A stretch of DNA of 48,269 bases from an uncultured Candidatus Saccharibacteria bacterium (GTDB lineage: Bacteria > Patescibacteriota > Saccharimonadia > Saccharimonadales > Saccharimonadaceae). This document shows, piece by piece, positions 17,601-24,732 of this stretch. Below the pieces are notes generated by a model that saw nothing but the letters and a program-made list of their open reading frames with translations, had not been told where the DNA came from and searched no databases. Numbering within the stretch: the stretch's first letter is position 1; each line of letters opens with the position of its first letter. Both the position numbers and the translations under genes were made by a program. The stretch is taken from NCBI GenBank assembly GCA_946530935.1, contig CAMNAJ010000002.1, positions 1-48,269 of the forward strand, read 5' to 3'.

Positions 17601-17728
17601 AGGAAAAATCAGTGGTAGAGATTTATCCATCCCATAATAAGGCTCCGCTCGACCAGCCATTAAATCGTCCAGATCATTATGCAGAAAAAGACAATTCGTC
17701 AGACGGATTTTTGGCAATCAAACACTAG
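14651..17728 (+). CDS. VirD4/TraG-like membrane ATPase
   Basis: 1025 aa. An N-terminal TM segment (about 5-24) precedes a long domain to about residue 400, then a TraG/VirD4-like ATPase with Walker A GQTGAGKS (414-421), IIDPHGDF, and Walker B D663-E664 in FYLYVDEFQNFATDSFAVILSEARKYG. QYVAQM is a sensor-like motif. After about residue 800 the chain is low-complexity, rich in Pro, Lys, Glu and Thr-Pro-Val repeats. Related proteins couple DNA or protein substrates to type IV secretion or pili; no other secretion genes are in the window. TAGAAT (14639-14644) ends 6 nt before ATG. The tail carries the AAACCGAACA and CACCCCTGTT motifs (17182-17201, 17513-17581). Confidence 0.85.
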   Translation: MDKVIHFILTPMFWIPAVAILAYFTYKNYKKLNTLKVLNVDSVLLMLEIPRTNDKKELAAEQLFASLHGILRDKQELKNSGGVQEHLSFEIVSTAGQIRFYVWVPKVLQSFVEGQIYSQYPTVQIYKMNEDYVDSRAKYPVSYTAELTLIDNSALPIKTFESFEVDPLAGITGTLAKLSPEKTEEMWIQILARPIPDDWHKNTTDKWVKGVKSGKKTLFGGTIDWTYIVEILGALVRPPAGGTTSEVKVELSDRAKTQIAKAEEKATKLGYEVKIRLVYLGQSDIDAKLNMQALVGTFKQFNSTNLNGFKQVGGTFSRDELAAYKMRLFSDSGFILNISELASVYHLPHTSVETPNIVWASSKTAEPPAKLPVLTGEMSNDENISAFGLTNFRGINHQFGLIRRDRSRHVYIIGQTGAGKSGLLELMALSDLFYNQGYCIIDPHGDFAIDNLKFVPESRIKDVVYFNPADTAYPVAFNPLEVSDPAKKPNICSEVIGVLKRMFGDSWGPRLEHILRYTLLALLDRPETTLLDISRMLTDKDFRKETLEYCHDVTVLQFWKHEFGQWNEKQVNESIAPVLNKVGAFTANPIIRNIIGQSKSSFDIRKIMDEGKILVVNLSKGLIGEDNAAILGAFLVTKVQLAAMSRSDIPDVKDRRPFYLYVDEFQNFATDSFAVILSEARKYGLNLTVANQYVAQMTDSVRDAVFGNVGTTISFRVSADDAPILSKQFEPIFEAADLLQLNNRNFVISMIINGEKVPAFSATTLQIPDSPKDNFADIISYSRAHYARPRYDVEAEIRETIEQSEKYKRELSDSGRQDGPVFTPVSRTMVTDAPSMPTNGYVLKAEQKPNIKRPSTPQEDFRRQNLSPNAAEGKERLGLKDLAKLVKKQETKQETAPEAKIKPVEAPKPEETNKKGKERKSRRKAGKKALNASPAPVKQVETPVNNASETVQSPTPVSTPVKAEEKPTVPTPVSTPVKPEVVYQEKSVVEIYPSHNKAPLDQPLNRPDHYAEKDNSSDGFLAIKH
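17182..17581 (+). repeat. Interspersed motifs in the VirD4-like tail
   Basis: GGCCGAACA at 17182-17190 and AAACCGAACA at 17192-17201, then CACCCCTGTT or ACCCCTGTT at 17513-17521, 17524-17533, 17560-17569 and 17573-17581. Here the first motif encodes K-P-N, whereas in priA the same 10-mer encodes K-T-E-Q, so it is conserved as DNA and not as protein. Confidence 0.55.
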
Positions 17729-17753
17729 GAAACTAAACAAAATTTAAAAAATA

Positions 17754-17782
17754 GCCGGCCACGTGAAAACGGGCCGGTTTTT
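17754..17782 (+). terminator. Terminator of the VirD4-like gene
   Basis: CCGGCC (17755-17760) pairs with GGCCGG (17772-17777), followed by TTTTT, 27 nt past the stop codon. Confidence 0.8.
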
Positions 17783-18346
17783 AAATGAAAACACATGCGT
17801 CCAAATCCACATAGTTCTAATGTCGCACAATATAGATTTTAAGACATTTAAGATAGATTCAAAAGACGATTCAATATACGTCTTTTACAGGGTAAATATG
17901 GCAGGCCGGCCGGGAATTACGCCATAATTCCCATTTAATGATGGTCGCACGATTGTTATTTATATTGACGTTTAAAGCGTTTTGGAATCTTCCAATATAA
18001 ACCTAAATCACGGCTCAAGTCCGGTACTGGAATACCGGCGCAAAGCCGCCTGAAATTTATATTTATATTCAGGCGAGATTTCAAGTTTTTAACTTAAATA
18101 AATTACAATCCGAGGCCTTCAGTTGGTGTATTTTTAGTCGATTTTTACCGCCACCCCTGTTCTTGTTCGACTTTTGCTTCAAGTTTTCCACAATTTGACT
18201 TTTCCCCGCTTTTATTTCCCTTTTTTCATTTTTCCCTGTTATTTTTTTATATTTTGATGTTTTTACTACCTTTTCAAACCCCTAAACCGAACAAAAACCG
18301 AACGATAGAACAGAGAAGACTAGTAGAACAAAAACCGAACAGTTCC
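17783..18346. other. Convergent noncoding region rich in inverted repeats
   Basis: No supported ORF. Perfect inverted repeats follow each other: AAAAGACG/CGTCTTTT (17861-17886), the palindrome GGCCGGCC (17904-17911), GGGAATTA/TAATTCCC (17912-17932), TTGGAA-TC-TTCCAA (17982-17995), CCGGTA/TACCGG (18021-18038) and CGCCTGAA/TTCAGGCG (18047-18075). After that come CACCCCTGTT (18152-18161), GTTTTCCACAA (18183-18193), TTCCCTGTTATTTTT (18232 onward), and AAACCGAACA at 18284-18293 and 18332-18341. It could hold an RNA gene or a degraded element. Confidence 0.5.
18284..18341 (+). repeat. AAACCGAACA motif cluster, noncoding copy
   Basis: Exact 10-mers at 18284-18293 and 18332-18341 and a one-mismatch copy (AAACCGAACG) at 18295-18304. 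They lie within 65 nt of the stop codon of the FtsQ-like gene. Confidence 0.55.
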
Positions 18347-18910
18347 CTATTTCCAGTAGGCTTTGCCCTCTATACGGACATCTATATAAGAGAAGGTTTC
18401 CCCTCTCCCGGCATCTTTAAGATAACGAATCATGCGGTCAGCGTCTTCAACAGATACAGCGGAGTCGCGATCAATAGTCATTTTGATATAGCCATTGTAG
18501 CCATCGAGGTAAAAATCGACTTCACGGATGGCTCCGTTTGGAATAACGGCTTTTGATGGATTATAGCCAAGGTCACGGAAATCTACTTCGGCCTGGCCGA
18601 TATAATCTTTCATACGCGAAGTGATGCCACCGGTCGTCGAAGAGGCCTCGTCAATAACCTCGATAGTTGGGGATGGCTTAACAGTTATTGTGTTAGAGAT
18701 GGGCTCGTCTTCTCTTGGTCCAAATAAAAGCCCAATAATATAAATGACAAAAAAAGCTGCAGCAATAAAGCCTATTACGGTAAAAGTGATGCGCAAAATT
18801 TGCTTGGTACGATTTCGTTTATGAGTTTCGGCACGCTCTGATGCAGTCTCAAGCTTTTCCCTGCGCTCAGCGATTGTGCGTCCAGATTGAATTCTTGCAT
18901 TACGTTTCAC
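18347..18910 (-). CDS. FtsQ/DivIB-like division protein (tentative)
   Basis: 187 aa. A basic, Arg/Lys-rich cytosolic N-terminus of about 38 residues, one TM segment (about 40-63), then an extracytoplasmic part of about 120 residues. The assignment rests mainly on position: last gene of the dcw cluster directly after murG, where ftsQ usually lies. The C-terminal beta-rich segment (AIREVDFYLDGYNGYIKMTID) vaguely resembles the FtsQ core, but no clear POTRA motif is visible. I choose GTG at 18910, with GGGGTGG about 7 nt upstream, over a TTG at 18925; both overlap the murG end. A different single-pass envelope protein is possible. Confidence 0.5.
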   Translation of the reverse strand: MKRNARIQSGRTIAERREKLETASERAETHKRNRTKQILRITFTVIGFIAAAFFVIYIIGLLFGPREDEPISNTITVKPSPTIEVIDEASSTTGGITSRMKDYIGQAEVDFRDLGYNPSKAVIPNGAIREVDFYLDGYNGYIKMTIDRDSAVSVEDADRMIRYLKDAGRGETFSYIDVRIEGKAYWK

Positions 18911-20138
18911 TGCCGGCCACCCCAAGAATTATATCAGCGAGGCGAGATGCAGCGTCAGCACGAGCCTCTTTATGGAGAGCATCTGCCATGTCCGCACGCG
19001 TGCGGGCGGATTTAACGAGACGACGAATCACTTCTAAAAGTCTTTTTGGATCTTCCATCATATCAGAATCGTTTAATACTTCTACGGCGTTTGCAGCTTT
19101 TAGACGTTCGGCGTTTCGAACTTGATGACTACCTGGTAAGCGTTCAAATGGAACGAGGATGACTGCCTTTTTTAGAGCCGCTAGCTCGGCTATAGTGGTG
19201 GCTCCGGCACGTGAAACAACTACGTCGGCGGCGCCCATTAATTCGTTCATCGTGGTATTAAATTCCCACATTCTGAAGTTTGACTCGAGTGAAGCATTTT
19301 CCCAGTTTTCGTAGCGTTTTAAATCTACCATGTCTTCATAGTGTTTACGGCCAGCAACTAGGCCTACTGAAGTAAATTTTAAGAGGTCTGGTAAAATAGT
19401 ACGGATTGCTTCGTTTAGATTTTCGGAGCCTTGAGAACCACCAGTTATGACAACAAGAGGTTTATCAACATTAAACGAAAAGGCTTTTTTAAGGGATAAT
19501 TCCCTGGCCGGAGCGACGGCTTTATATTCTGGGCCAACTGGTATACCGGTCCAAATATAGTTTTTGTGTTGCTCTAACACTTCGTCGGACGGCGGAATGC
19601 CAAAGGCGACTTTTTCGGCTTTTTTCATAAGAATACGGTTAGCAAGACCTGCCACTGCATCAGATTCGTGGATTACATATGGTATTTTAAAGAGTCTGGC
19701 CATTAGCCCGACGGGGAGTCCTACATAGCCACCCTTTAAAAAGATGACATTCGGGCGACTAGTTTTTTTCACTAAACGGCAGAAACACGTAATAATGCCA
19801 GCTAGAAAACCAAAAAAGCCCAGTATATTGCCAAAGATTAAATCTTTCAAAGTAATATCAATATGAATAAAATAATCACGAAAAGTCCAGCCTGAATAAC
19901 GGTGAAATTTGCCGGCTGGCAAGCGACGGACTCTGATAGATGAGCTTCTGCGTTTTTCGGCAGTGTCGGTCCAAGAAACACCGAGCTCGGTAGTAAGCTT
20001 GGTGACGTTTTTATAGTATTTAAAATCAGTCCAAAATTCGATTTTGGCGCGCGGTTTTTTTTCTAGAATCTCACGAACGACGGCGACGGCTGGAGTAATG
20101 TGTCCGCCCGACCCCCCGCCGACTACTAATATCTTCAT
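18900..20138 (-). CDS. murG: MurG, lipid II synthase
   Basis: 412 aa. Adds GlcNAc to lipid I at the cytosolic membrane face to give lipid II. The N-terminal glycine loop GGGSGGH spans residues 7-13. FLKGGYVGLPVGL, HESDAVAGLANRIL, VITGGSQGSENLNEAI and SRAGATTIAELAAL with P-F-x-x-L-P-G-S-H-Q are typical GT28/MurG motifs. It is about 50 residues longer than usual because of an insertion near 70-130 (RLPAGKFHRYSGWTFRDYF plus a hydrophobic stretch) that may help membrane association. The ATG lies inside the 3' end of ftsW (68-nt overlap). Confidence 0.95.
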   Translation of the reverse strand: MKILVVGGGSGGHITPAVAVVREILEKKPRAKIEFWTDFKYYKNVTKLTTELGVSWTDTAEKRRSSSIRVRRLPAGKFHRYSGWTFRDYFIHIDITLKDLIFGNILGFFGFLAGIITCFCRLVKKTSRPNVIFLKGGYVGLPVGLMARLFKIPYVIHESDAVAGLANRILMKKAEKVAFGIPPSDEVLEQHKNYIWTGIPVGPEYKAVAPARELSLKKAFSFNVDKPLVVITGGSQGSENLNEAIRTILPDLLKFTSVGLVAGRKHYEDMVDLKRYENWENASLESNFRMWEFNTTMNELMGAADVVVSRAGATTIAELAALKKAVILVPFERLPGSHQVRNAERLKAANAVEVLNDSDMMEDPKRLLEVIRRLVKSARTRADMADALHKEARADAASRLADIILGVAGSET

Positions 20139-21297
20139 TTTTTACTACCTCTCTACTAGTATAGCATGAAAGTTGTAAAACCAAGCCGATTGCGAACGAG
20201 ATAAAGATCATGCTTGTACCACCATAAGAAAGGAGTGGAAGCGTAATCCCAGTAACTGGAACTAGGCCCGTCATAGCCATAATGTTCACCGCGACTTGAG
20301 CGAGCGTCCAAGAAAATACTCCGACAATAAGAAGTCTTTCGTTTTGGCCACTGGTATGCTCAGCAACTTTCAACATACGAAGGAGCATGGCGCCAAAAAC
20401 CGCTATAACTATAAATAGTCCCACGAAGCCAAATGTTTCGCCCATGATGGCAAAAACTGAGTCATTAATAGATTCTGGTAAGTAACCAGTTGCTTGAACG
20501 GAATTGCCAATGCCGGCGCCAAAAAGCCCACCGGTACCAATCGCGAGCATAGCATTTTCGATATGGTAGGTTGAGTCTGAACTGGCGGCACCAGAAATCG
20601 TATCTAGCCAGGCATAGATGCGTTGCATACGGTGAGAAGAAGTTGCGATAGCGCCAACGGCAACAACTAAAACAATGGCAAGCATAATTAAATATTGTTT
20701 CATAGGCACTCCAGAAGCGAGGAGTGTACCAAAAATGATAGCCATTAGAGCTACGCCAGTGCCGAGATCGCCTTGGGCAACAACAACAAGACCAAGTGAT
20801 AAACCACAAACTATGATAAGTGGTAACCAAAACTCTTTAAATTTGCCGATACTTCCCTCTTCTTTTTTACGAGTAAGAAAATCCGCAAGATAAATTACTA
20901 ATGCAACTTTTAATAGCTCGGCCGGCTGAAAACTAACTGGCCCAAGGTTATACCAACGACATTCACCGAGCTCACATTTTGCTAGCGACGAACCAGATTC
21001 GGCTAAAATCCAAAGTAAAACAGAAGCCAGAATCGCTACAATCATGATTGGTTTAGCTAGTTTTTTAATTAAATCATACGGAATGACCTTAAATGCTAGA
21101 ACAAAAGCAACGAGCGACAAAAATACTGAACGAAGTTGGCCGAAGAAAAAATCATTGGCGCCATAATTTGTGCCGTAAGTTGAATTTAAAACGTTAGCAC
21201 GCATTGGGCCAATTGCATAAATTACGATTAGGCCAAGCACCATTAAACCGATTGTCGCAAAAAGGATGCCAAAATCTGATTTGTGTTTACGATTCAC
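20071..21297 (-). CDS. ftsW: FtsW, SEDS-family peptidoglycan polymerase
   Basis: 408 aa with about ten TM segments. SEDS glycosyltransferase that polymerises lipid II at the septum with FtsI. Diagnostic motifs are QPAELLKVALVIYLADFL, AQGDLGTGVALMAI, SVFAIMGETFGFVG and PVTGITLPLLSYGGTSM. The start is the GTG at 21297 that shares one base with the mraY stop (TAGTG), giving MNRKHKSDFG; longer frame starts would lie within mraY. The basic C-terminus (SSRRGVGRTHYSSRRRRS) overlaps the start of murG by 68 nt. Confidence 0.93.
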   Translation of the reverse strand: MNRKHKSDFGILFATIGLMVLGLIVIYAIGPMRANVLNSTYGTNYGANDFFFGQLRSVFLSLVAFVLAFKVIPYDLIKKLAKPIMIVAILASVLLWILAESGSSLAKCELGECRWYNLGPVSFQPAELLKVALVIYLADFLTRKKEEGSIGKFKEFWLPLIIVCGLSLGLVVVAQGDLGTGVALMAIIFGTLLASGVPMKQYLIMLAIVLVVAVGAIATSSHRMQRIYAWLDTISGAASSDSTYHIENAMLAIGTGGLFGAGIGNSVQATGYLPESINDSVFAIMGETFGFVGLFIVIAVFGAMLLRMLKVAEHTSGQNERLLIVGVFSWTLAQVAVNIMAMTGLVPVTGITLPLLSYGGTSMIFISFAIGLVLQLSCYTSREVVKNEDISSRRGVGRTHYSSRRRRS

Positions 21298-22319
21298 TAG
21301 ATAGTGCCTCCGACGGCAGCGAGAAAGATGCCAATAAACGCTAAGACGCCGGCAATAATCCAAAAACGCATCACAATCTTTGCTTCACCCCATCCGATAG
21401 CTTCTAGATGGTGATGTAGTGGTGCAGAAATAAAGATTTTTTTATGGAAGAACTTTTTACTAATAAGCTGAATCAGGCTGGAGCCAGTTTCAATTACAAA
21501 CATGAGGCCGATTACTGGAAGGAGCAAGAAAGAGTTAGTCATCATAGAAACAACGCCGAGCCCTGCACCAAGCGCAAAAGAACCAGTGTCACCCATCATA
21601 AAACGAGCTGGTGGCACGTTGAACCAAATGTAAGAAAGTAGCCAGCCGACTACCGTCATACAGAAGCCAAAGAGGAGCATTTTGCCTTGGAACATAGCGA
21701 TTACACCAAAGGCCCCGTACGCAAGCATGGCAAGACCGCCCGAAAGACCGTCAAGGCCATCGGTGATATTAACAGCGTTTGATGTAGCAACTACAGCAAA
21801 AGCAAAAACTAGAATCATGCCGACGACGCCGATTTCGAAGTCGCCGAGAAACGGAATCATGATGGTAGTCCATCCAAGTTTTACAGCAAAGAACCAACCA
21901 AGCACTAAACCGACGGCTGAAATTAAGAAGAATTTTACTGGTCCACGAAGCCCAGCTGCTCCGCGTCCGGAACCGAAGATATTAATTGAATCATCAATAA
22001 CACCTACGAATGAACCGCCAAGAAAACCAACTAAAGGTAACCAGGTTTGGCCACGATCAAGGTTAAAAATCCAAGTAACAATCGTCACAACAATGACACC
22101 AATTAATCCCGCCATGGTTGGGAAGGTGTGTTTAAACTTATGAGCATGAAGCTTCGTCATTATCGGCAAAGATTCGCCATCTACGGTAGTCTTTTTTTGC
22201 TTTTTCCAGAACTTGTATTTGTAAGCGACATAAGTATAAACTGGGGTCAGAAGCATAGCCAAAAGGAAGGCCGTAAGTGCGAGCAGGATTCCGTAAAACA
22301 TTTCATCATTAATGTTCAT
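21297..22319 (-). CDS. mraY: MraY, phospho-MurNAc-pentapeptide translocase
   Basis: 340 aa polytopic enzyme that makes lipid I from UDP-MurNAc-pentapeptide and undecaprenyl phosphate. Seen motifs are FPTMAGLIGV, GVIDDSINIFG with the Asp pair, SNAVNITDGLDGLSGG, PPARFMMGDTGS and APLHHHLEAIGW. Two ATGs are possible: 22325, just 1 nt after the -10 box, and 22319, which is 6 nt after TATAAT (22326-22331) and fits the leaderless spacing used elsewhere in the window. I prefer 22319. The box itself begins at the base after the ftsI stop codon. Confidence 0.94.
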   Translation of the reverse strand: MNINDEMFYGILLALTAFLLAMLLTPVYTYVAYKYKFWKKQKKTTVDGESLPIMTKLHAHKFKHTFPTMAGLIGVIVVTIVTWIFNLDRGQTWLPLVGFLGGSFVGVIDDSINIFGSGRGAAGLRGPVKFFLISAVGLVLGWFFAVKLGWTTIMIPFLGDFEIGVVGMILVFAFAVVATSNAVNITDGLDGLSGGLAMLAYGAFGVIAMFQGKMLLFGFCMTVVGWLLSYIWFNVPPARFMMGDTGSFALGAGLGVVSMMTNSFLLLPVIGLMFVIETGSSLIQLISKKFFHKKIFISAPLHHHLEAIGWGEAKIVMRFWIIAGVLAFIGIFLAAVGGTI

Positions 22320-22325
22320 AATCAT

Positions 22326-22331
22326 ATTATA
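22326..22331 (-). promoter_or_regulatory. Internal -10 box (TATAAT) for mraY within the dcw cluster
   Basis: TATAAT lies immediately after the ftsI TAG and ends 6 nt before the second mraY ATG. It would allow mraY-ftsW-murG-ftsQ to be transcribed separately from rsmH-ftsL-ftsI. Confidence 0.5.
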
Positions 22332-24068
22332 CTACGCTTTCGGTTTAATTTTATAGTAATCAATAATGTATCTTGAAAGTGAGTCAAATAAATCCATGGC
22401 GTCACCACTACCAATTGCTTGACCTTCGCCCCACATTTTAATCATGACAACATAGCTTGGCATCTCCCCTGCTGTGCCGATAAAGCCCATATAAGAACCA
22501 ATAAGGTTATTCATTTCATTATCATACGAACCGTTAACAATAACTTGTGCAGTACCAGTTTTGCCACCAATAGAATAACCCGGGCGATCGGTACCATTAC
22601 GAACTTTCCAACTACGGTTGTTGATAAGAAGATCGCGCATAATTGAGCTGGTTTCAGAAGATAATATTTGTTCTTCAACAGTTTCACGGTTTTCGAGTGG
22701 TTTGATTTCGCCATTCTTTTCTAATGTACCCTTTACGATGGAAGGTGTACGCCAATAACCACCATTTATAACAGCCGAAAAAGCCGTCGCGGTTTGAATC
22801 ATTGTGATGCCTAGGTTTTGTCCGAAAGTCATGTTGGCATAGGTTGAATTGCGGCCCCAACCTTCGTTTGGATCTTCAATGTATCCCTCTGCCTCAATGA
22901 GCTCAATACCAGTGGCGCGACCAAGACGGAATTTGTTGTGATAGTAGTCATAAAGCTTTTCCCTGCCTTTTTGATTGATTTCATCAGGGTTGTCACCGAG
23001 AAGCTTCAAAGCGTGAATTGAGCCTGTATTAAGAGACCAATAAAGTGCATCCATCATAGATATTTCGCCGTATAAACTAGAGCGAGTTTCGGCATTCCAG
23101 ATTTTCCAATCGTCAACTACTTCAAAGTGACGGTTGAAATAAGTGGTGGCACCGTTCATTTTTCCTTCATTAATGGCGGCGGAATAGGTAAAGCTTTTGC
23201 AGATGGAGGCTGGCTCGTACGGGACTTCGGTTACCTGATTAATATAGGCTGAGGCATCTTTGACATGACCGTAATTTGCAGGGTCGTAATTTGGCAAATT
23301 TGCCATTGCAAGAACGACACCGGTATTTGGGTCCATAACAAGTACGGCGGCATGGTCGGCGGCGGTATTATTAATGGCGTTAATTGCCCGCTCTTCAATG
23401 CCTTTTTCGAGATTACGATCAACGCTTAAAACAATGTTTTTGCCATCTTCGGCTGGAATTTTAATATTATCGGAGCCAATAGAGAGAGCGACTTTATTTA
23501 CGTCGGCGATAGTTTTTAATGTCCCTTCTTTACCGGTCAAAATTTTGTTTAGTGAGCCTTCGGTACCATATTGGCCAAGACCGTCGGCATTTACAAAGCC
23601 AAGCATACCAGAAGCCATTTCACCTTCTGGATAAACGCGAGCGTTGCCTTCCTTTAGCCAAACGCTACTAATTCCCTCTTCTGCGATAGCAACGGCATTT
23701 GTATAAGGAACATTTTTAGCAACAATATAATATCTTAATCCTTCAATGTTATATACTTCGTCGAGATTTGCTGTGATGTATTTTTTTGCGTGAGTTTCTA
23801 GAGCTTTTTTAATATCTTCTTTACTAGTAACAGCTGGATCGATGACGACAGAATAGACAGTTTGATTTAATACAACTGCGACTGGCTCGTTGCCGTCCAT
23901 CATATATATTTCTCCGCGTTTTGGCGAAATGGTTTCTAGGATTGTGTGTTTTTCATTGGCCTTTGCGACCCACATATCGTGTTCTACGATTTGAATGAAA
24001 AATAGTCGCACAGCAATAATAGCCAATGCGACAAAGACAGTTTTCTTAAGGATATTAATCCGCGACAT
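22332..24068 (-). CDS. ftsI: FtsI/PBP3-type D,D-transpeptidase
   Basis: 578 aa class B penicillin-binding protein. An N-terminal TM segment (about 8-25) precedes the pedestal domain (SPKRGEIYMMDG) and a transpeptidase domain. Catalytic motifs are S288-I-C-K291 in EPASICKSFT, S345-L-N347 in YWSLNTG and K503-T-G in GGKTGTAQV. Cysteine in the SxxK box is unusual but does not alter the catalytic residues. It cross-links septal peptidoglycan made by FtsW. Its ATG overlaps the end of the FtsL gene by 14 nt. A PASTA domain is absent. Confidence 0.94.
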   Translation of the reverse strand: MSRINILKKTVFVALAIIAVRLFFIQIVEHDMWVAKANEKHTILETISPKRGEIYMMDGNEPVAVVLNQTVYSVVIDPAVTSKEDIKKALETHAKKYITANLDEVYNIEGLRYYIVAKNVPYTNAVAIAEEGISSVWLKEGNARVYPEGEMASGMLGFVNADGLGQYGTEGSLNKILTGKEGTLKTIADVNKVALSIGSDNIKIPAEDGKNIVLSVDRNLEKGIEERAINAINNTAADHAAVLVMDPNTGVVLAMANLPNYDPANYGHVKDASAYINQVTEVPYEPASICKSFTYSAAINEGKMNGATTYFNRHFEVVDDWKIWNAETRSSLYGEISMMDALYWSLNTGSIHALKLLGDNPDEINQKGREKLYDYYHNKFRLGRATGIELIEAEGYIEDPNEGWGRNSTYANMTFGQNLGITMIQTATAFSAVINGGYWRTPSIVKGTLEKNGEIKPLENRETVEEQILSSETSSIMRDLLINNRSWKVRNGTDRPGYSIGGKTGTAQVIVNGSYDNEMNNLIGSYMGFIGTAGEMPSYVVMIKMWGEGQAIGSGDAMDLFDSLSRYIIDYYKIKPKA

Positions 24069-24399
24069 AACCTGTTACCGTGGCGTCTTCCATGACGGCA
24101 GCAACAGTACTATTTTTAGCTGCAGCAACAGATGTTAGGCGCGCTTTTTCAACAGCGAGGTCGTCACGACGGGCGGTCATTTCGGAAATTTCGGATTCTA
24201 CATCAGAAATTTGGTAATCAAGGCCGGTTGCTTTAGTGCCTTCTGCTACGTAGATCAGTCCAAATACAAGCGTAAGCATAGCAACAATAATGGTTTGGGA
24301 AATAGTTCCGAGACTTCTTTTAGTATGTCGGACGATGTTACGATTTCTGACGAAGCCGGCACTCACCTCTCTCCTCGACACGTATGTTTGACTGATCAT
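24055..24399 (-). CDS. ftsL: FtsL-like division protein
   Basis: 114 aa. A basic N-terminus, a single TM segment (about 33-54, TISQTIIVAMLTLVFGLIYVA), then an extracytoplasmic heptad-like segment (LDYQISDVESEISEMTARRDDLAVEKARL) typical of the FtsL/DivIC coiled coil. Position between rsmH and ftsI is the standard ftsL place. The sequence itself is too diverged to be diagnostic. A GAGGAAAAAC stretch precedes the ATG. The 5' region carries a 21-codon ORF and an extended RNA structure (24471-24698). Confidence 0.8.
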   Translation of the reverse strand: MISQTYVSRREVSAGFVRNRNIVRHTKRSLGTISQTIIVAMLTLVFGLIYVAEGTKATGLDYQISDVESEISEMTARRDDLAVEKARLTSVAAAKNSTVAAVMEDATVTGYVAD

Positions 24400-24470
24400 T
24401 TTTTTGTTTTTCCTCGCTTGGTTTATAATTCTGTTTATTTTTGTTTTTTCACTTTTGTGTTTGTCTTAGT

Positions 24471-24653
24471 CCGAGGGCTCTTACAAGCAGAGCTATAAGT
24501 AACCTGTAAGAGCTTGCTCGGGAAGGTCATACACTTCACACTCTCGTGAAAAACTCTAAGTTTTGGCGGACCCGAAGGCCCATGTCACTAGTCTCAGGAA
24601 TCCGGGCGGGATGCCCCCGCCCGGCGGAAGGACTAGCGGAAGTGTACTTTGAC
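24471..24653 (-). promoter_or_regulatory. Structured RNA leader between the 21-codon ORF and ftsL
   Basis: On the minus strand, three stem sets are visible. A 9-bp GC hairpin has arms 24602-24610 and 24616-24624 (CCGGGCGGG / CCCGCCCGG), framed by CTAGTC/GACTAG at 24588-24593 and 24631-24636. A long-range pairing joins 24639-24646 plus 24650-24653 with 24530-24537 plus 24526-24529 (GAAGTGTA/TACACTTC and TGAC/GTCA). A hairpin has arms 24477-24485 and 24505-24513 (GCTCTTACA / TGTAAGAGC), extended by CCGAG/CTCGG. The long-range stem uses the last codons of the short ORF, so a ribosome there would disrupt it. No T-tract makes any of these a simple terminator. Confidence 0.5.
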
Positions 24654-24698
24654 GACTTGTTTGCGAGATTTATTCGCAACTAAAATTTGCTTTGGCAT
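24633..24698 (-). CDS. 21-residue leader-type peptide upstream of ftsL
   Basis: Short ORF with ATG at 24698 and TAG ending at 24633. It begins MPKQILVANK, has SRKQVV in the middle and ends KVHFR, so it is strongly basic. A textbook AAAGGAGGCAAAT sequence precedes the ATG, better than for most long genes nearby. It starts 35 nt after the rsmH stop, in the same operon. The 3' part of the ORF forms one side of a long-range stem in the following structured RNA. This suggests a leader peptide that couples translation to expression of ftsL and downstream genes. A small basic protein acting on its own is the alternative. Confidence 0.55.
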   Translation of the reverse strand: MPKQILVANKSRKQVVKVHFR

Positions 24699-24732
24699 AT
24701 TTGCCTCCTTTTATGTTTTGTTTTTATTTTTA

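Noticed and set aside
24602-24624. Terminator formed by the GC-rich hairpin before ftsL
   Set aside because: No T-tract follows on the minus strand; it is more likely part of a regulatory fold.
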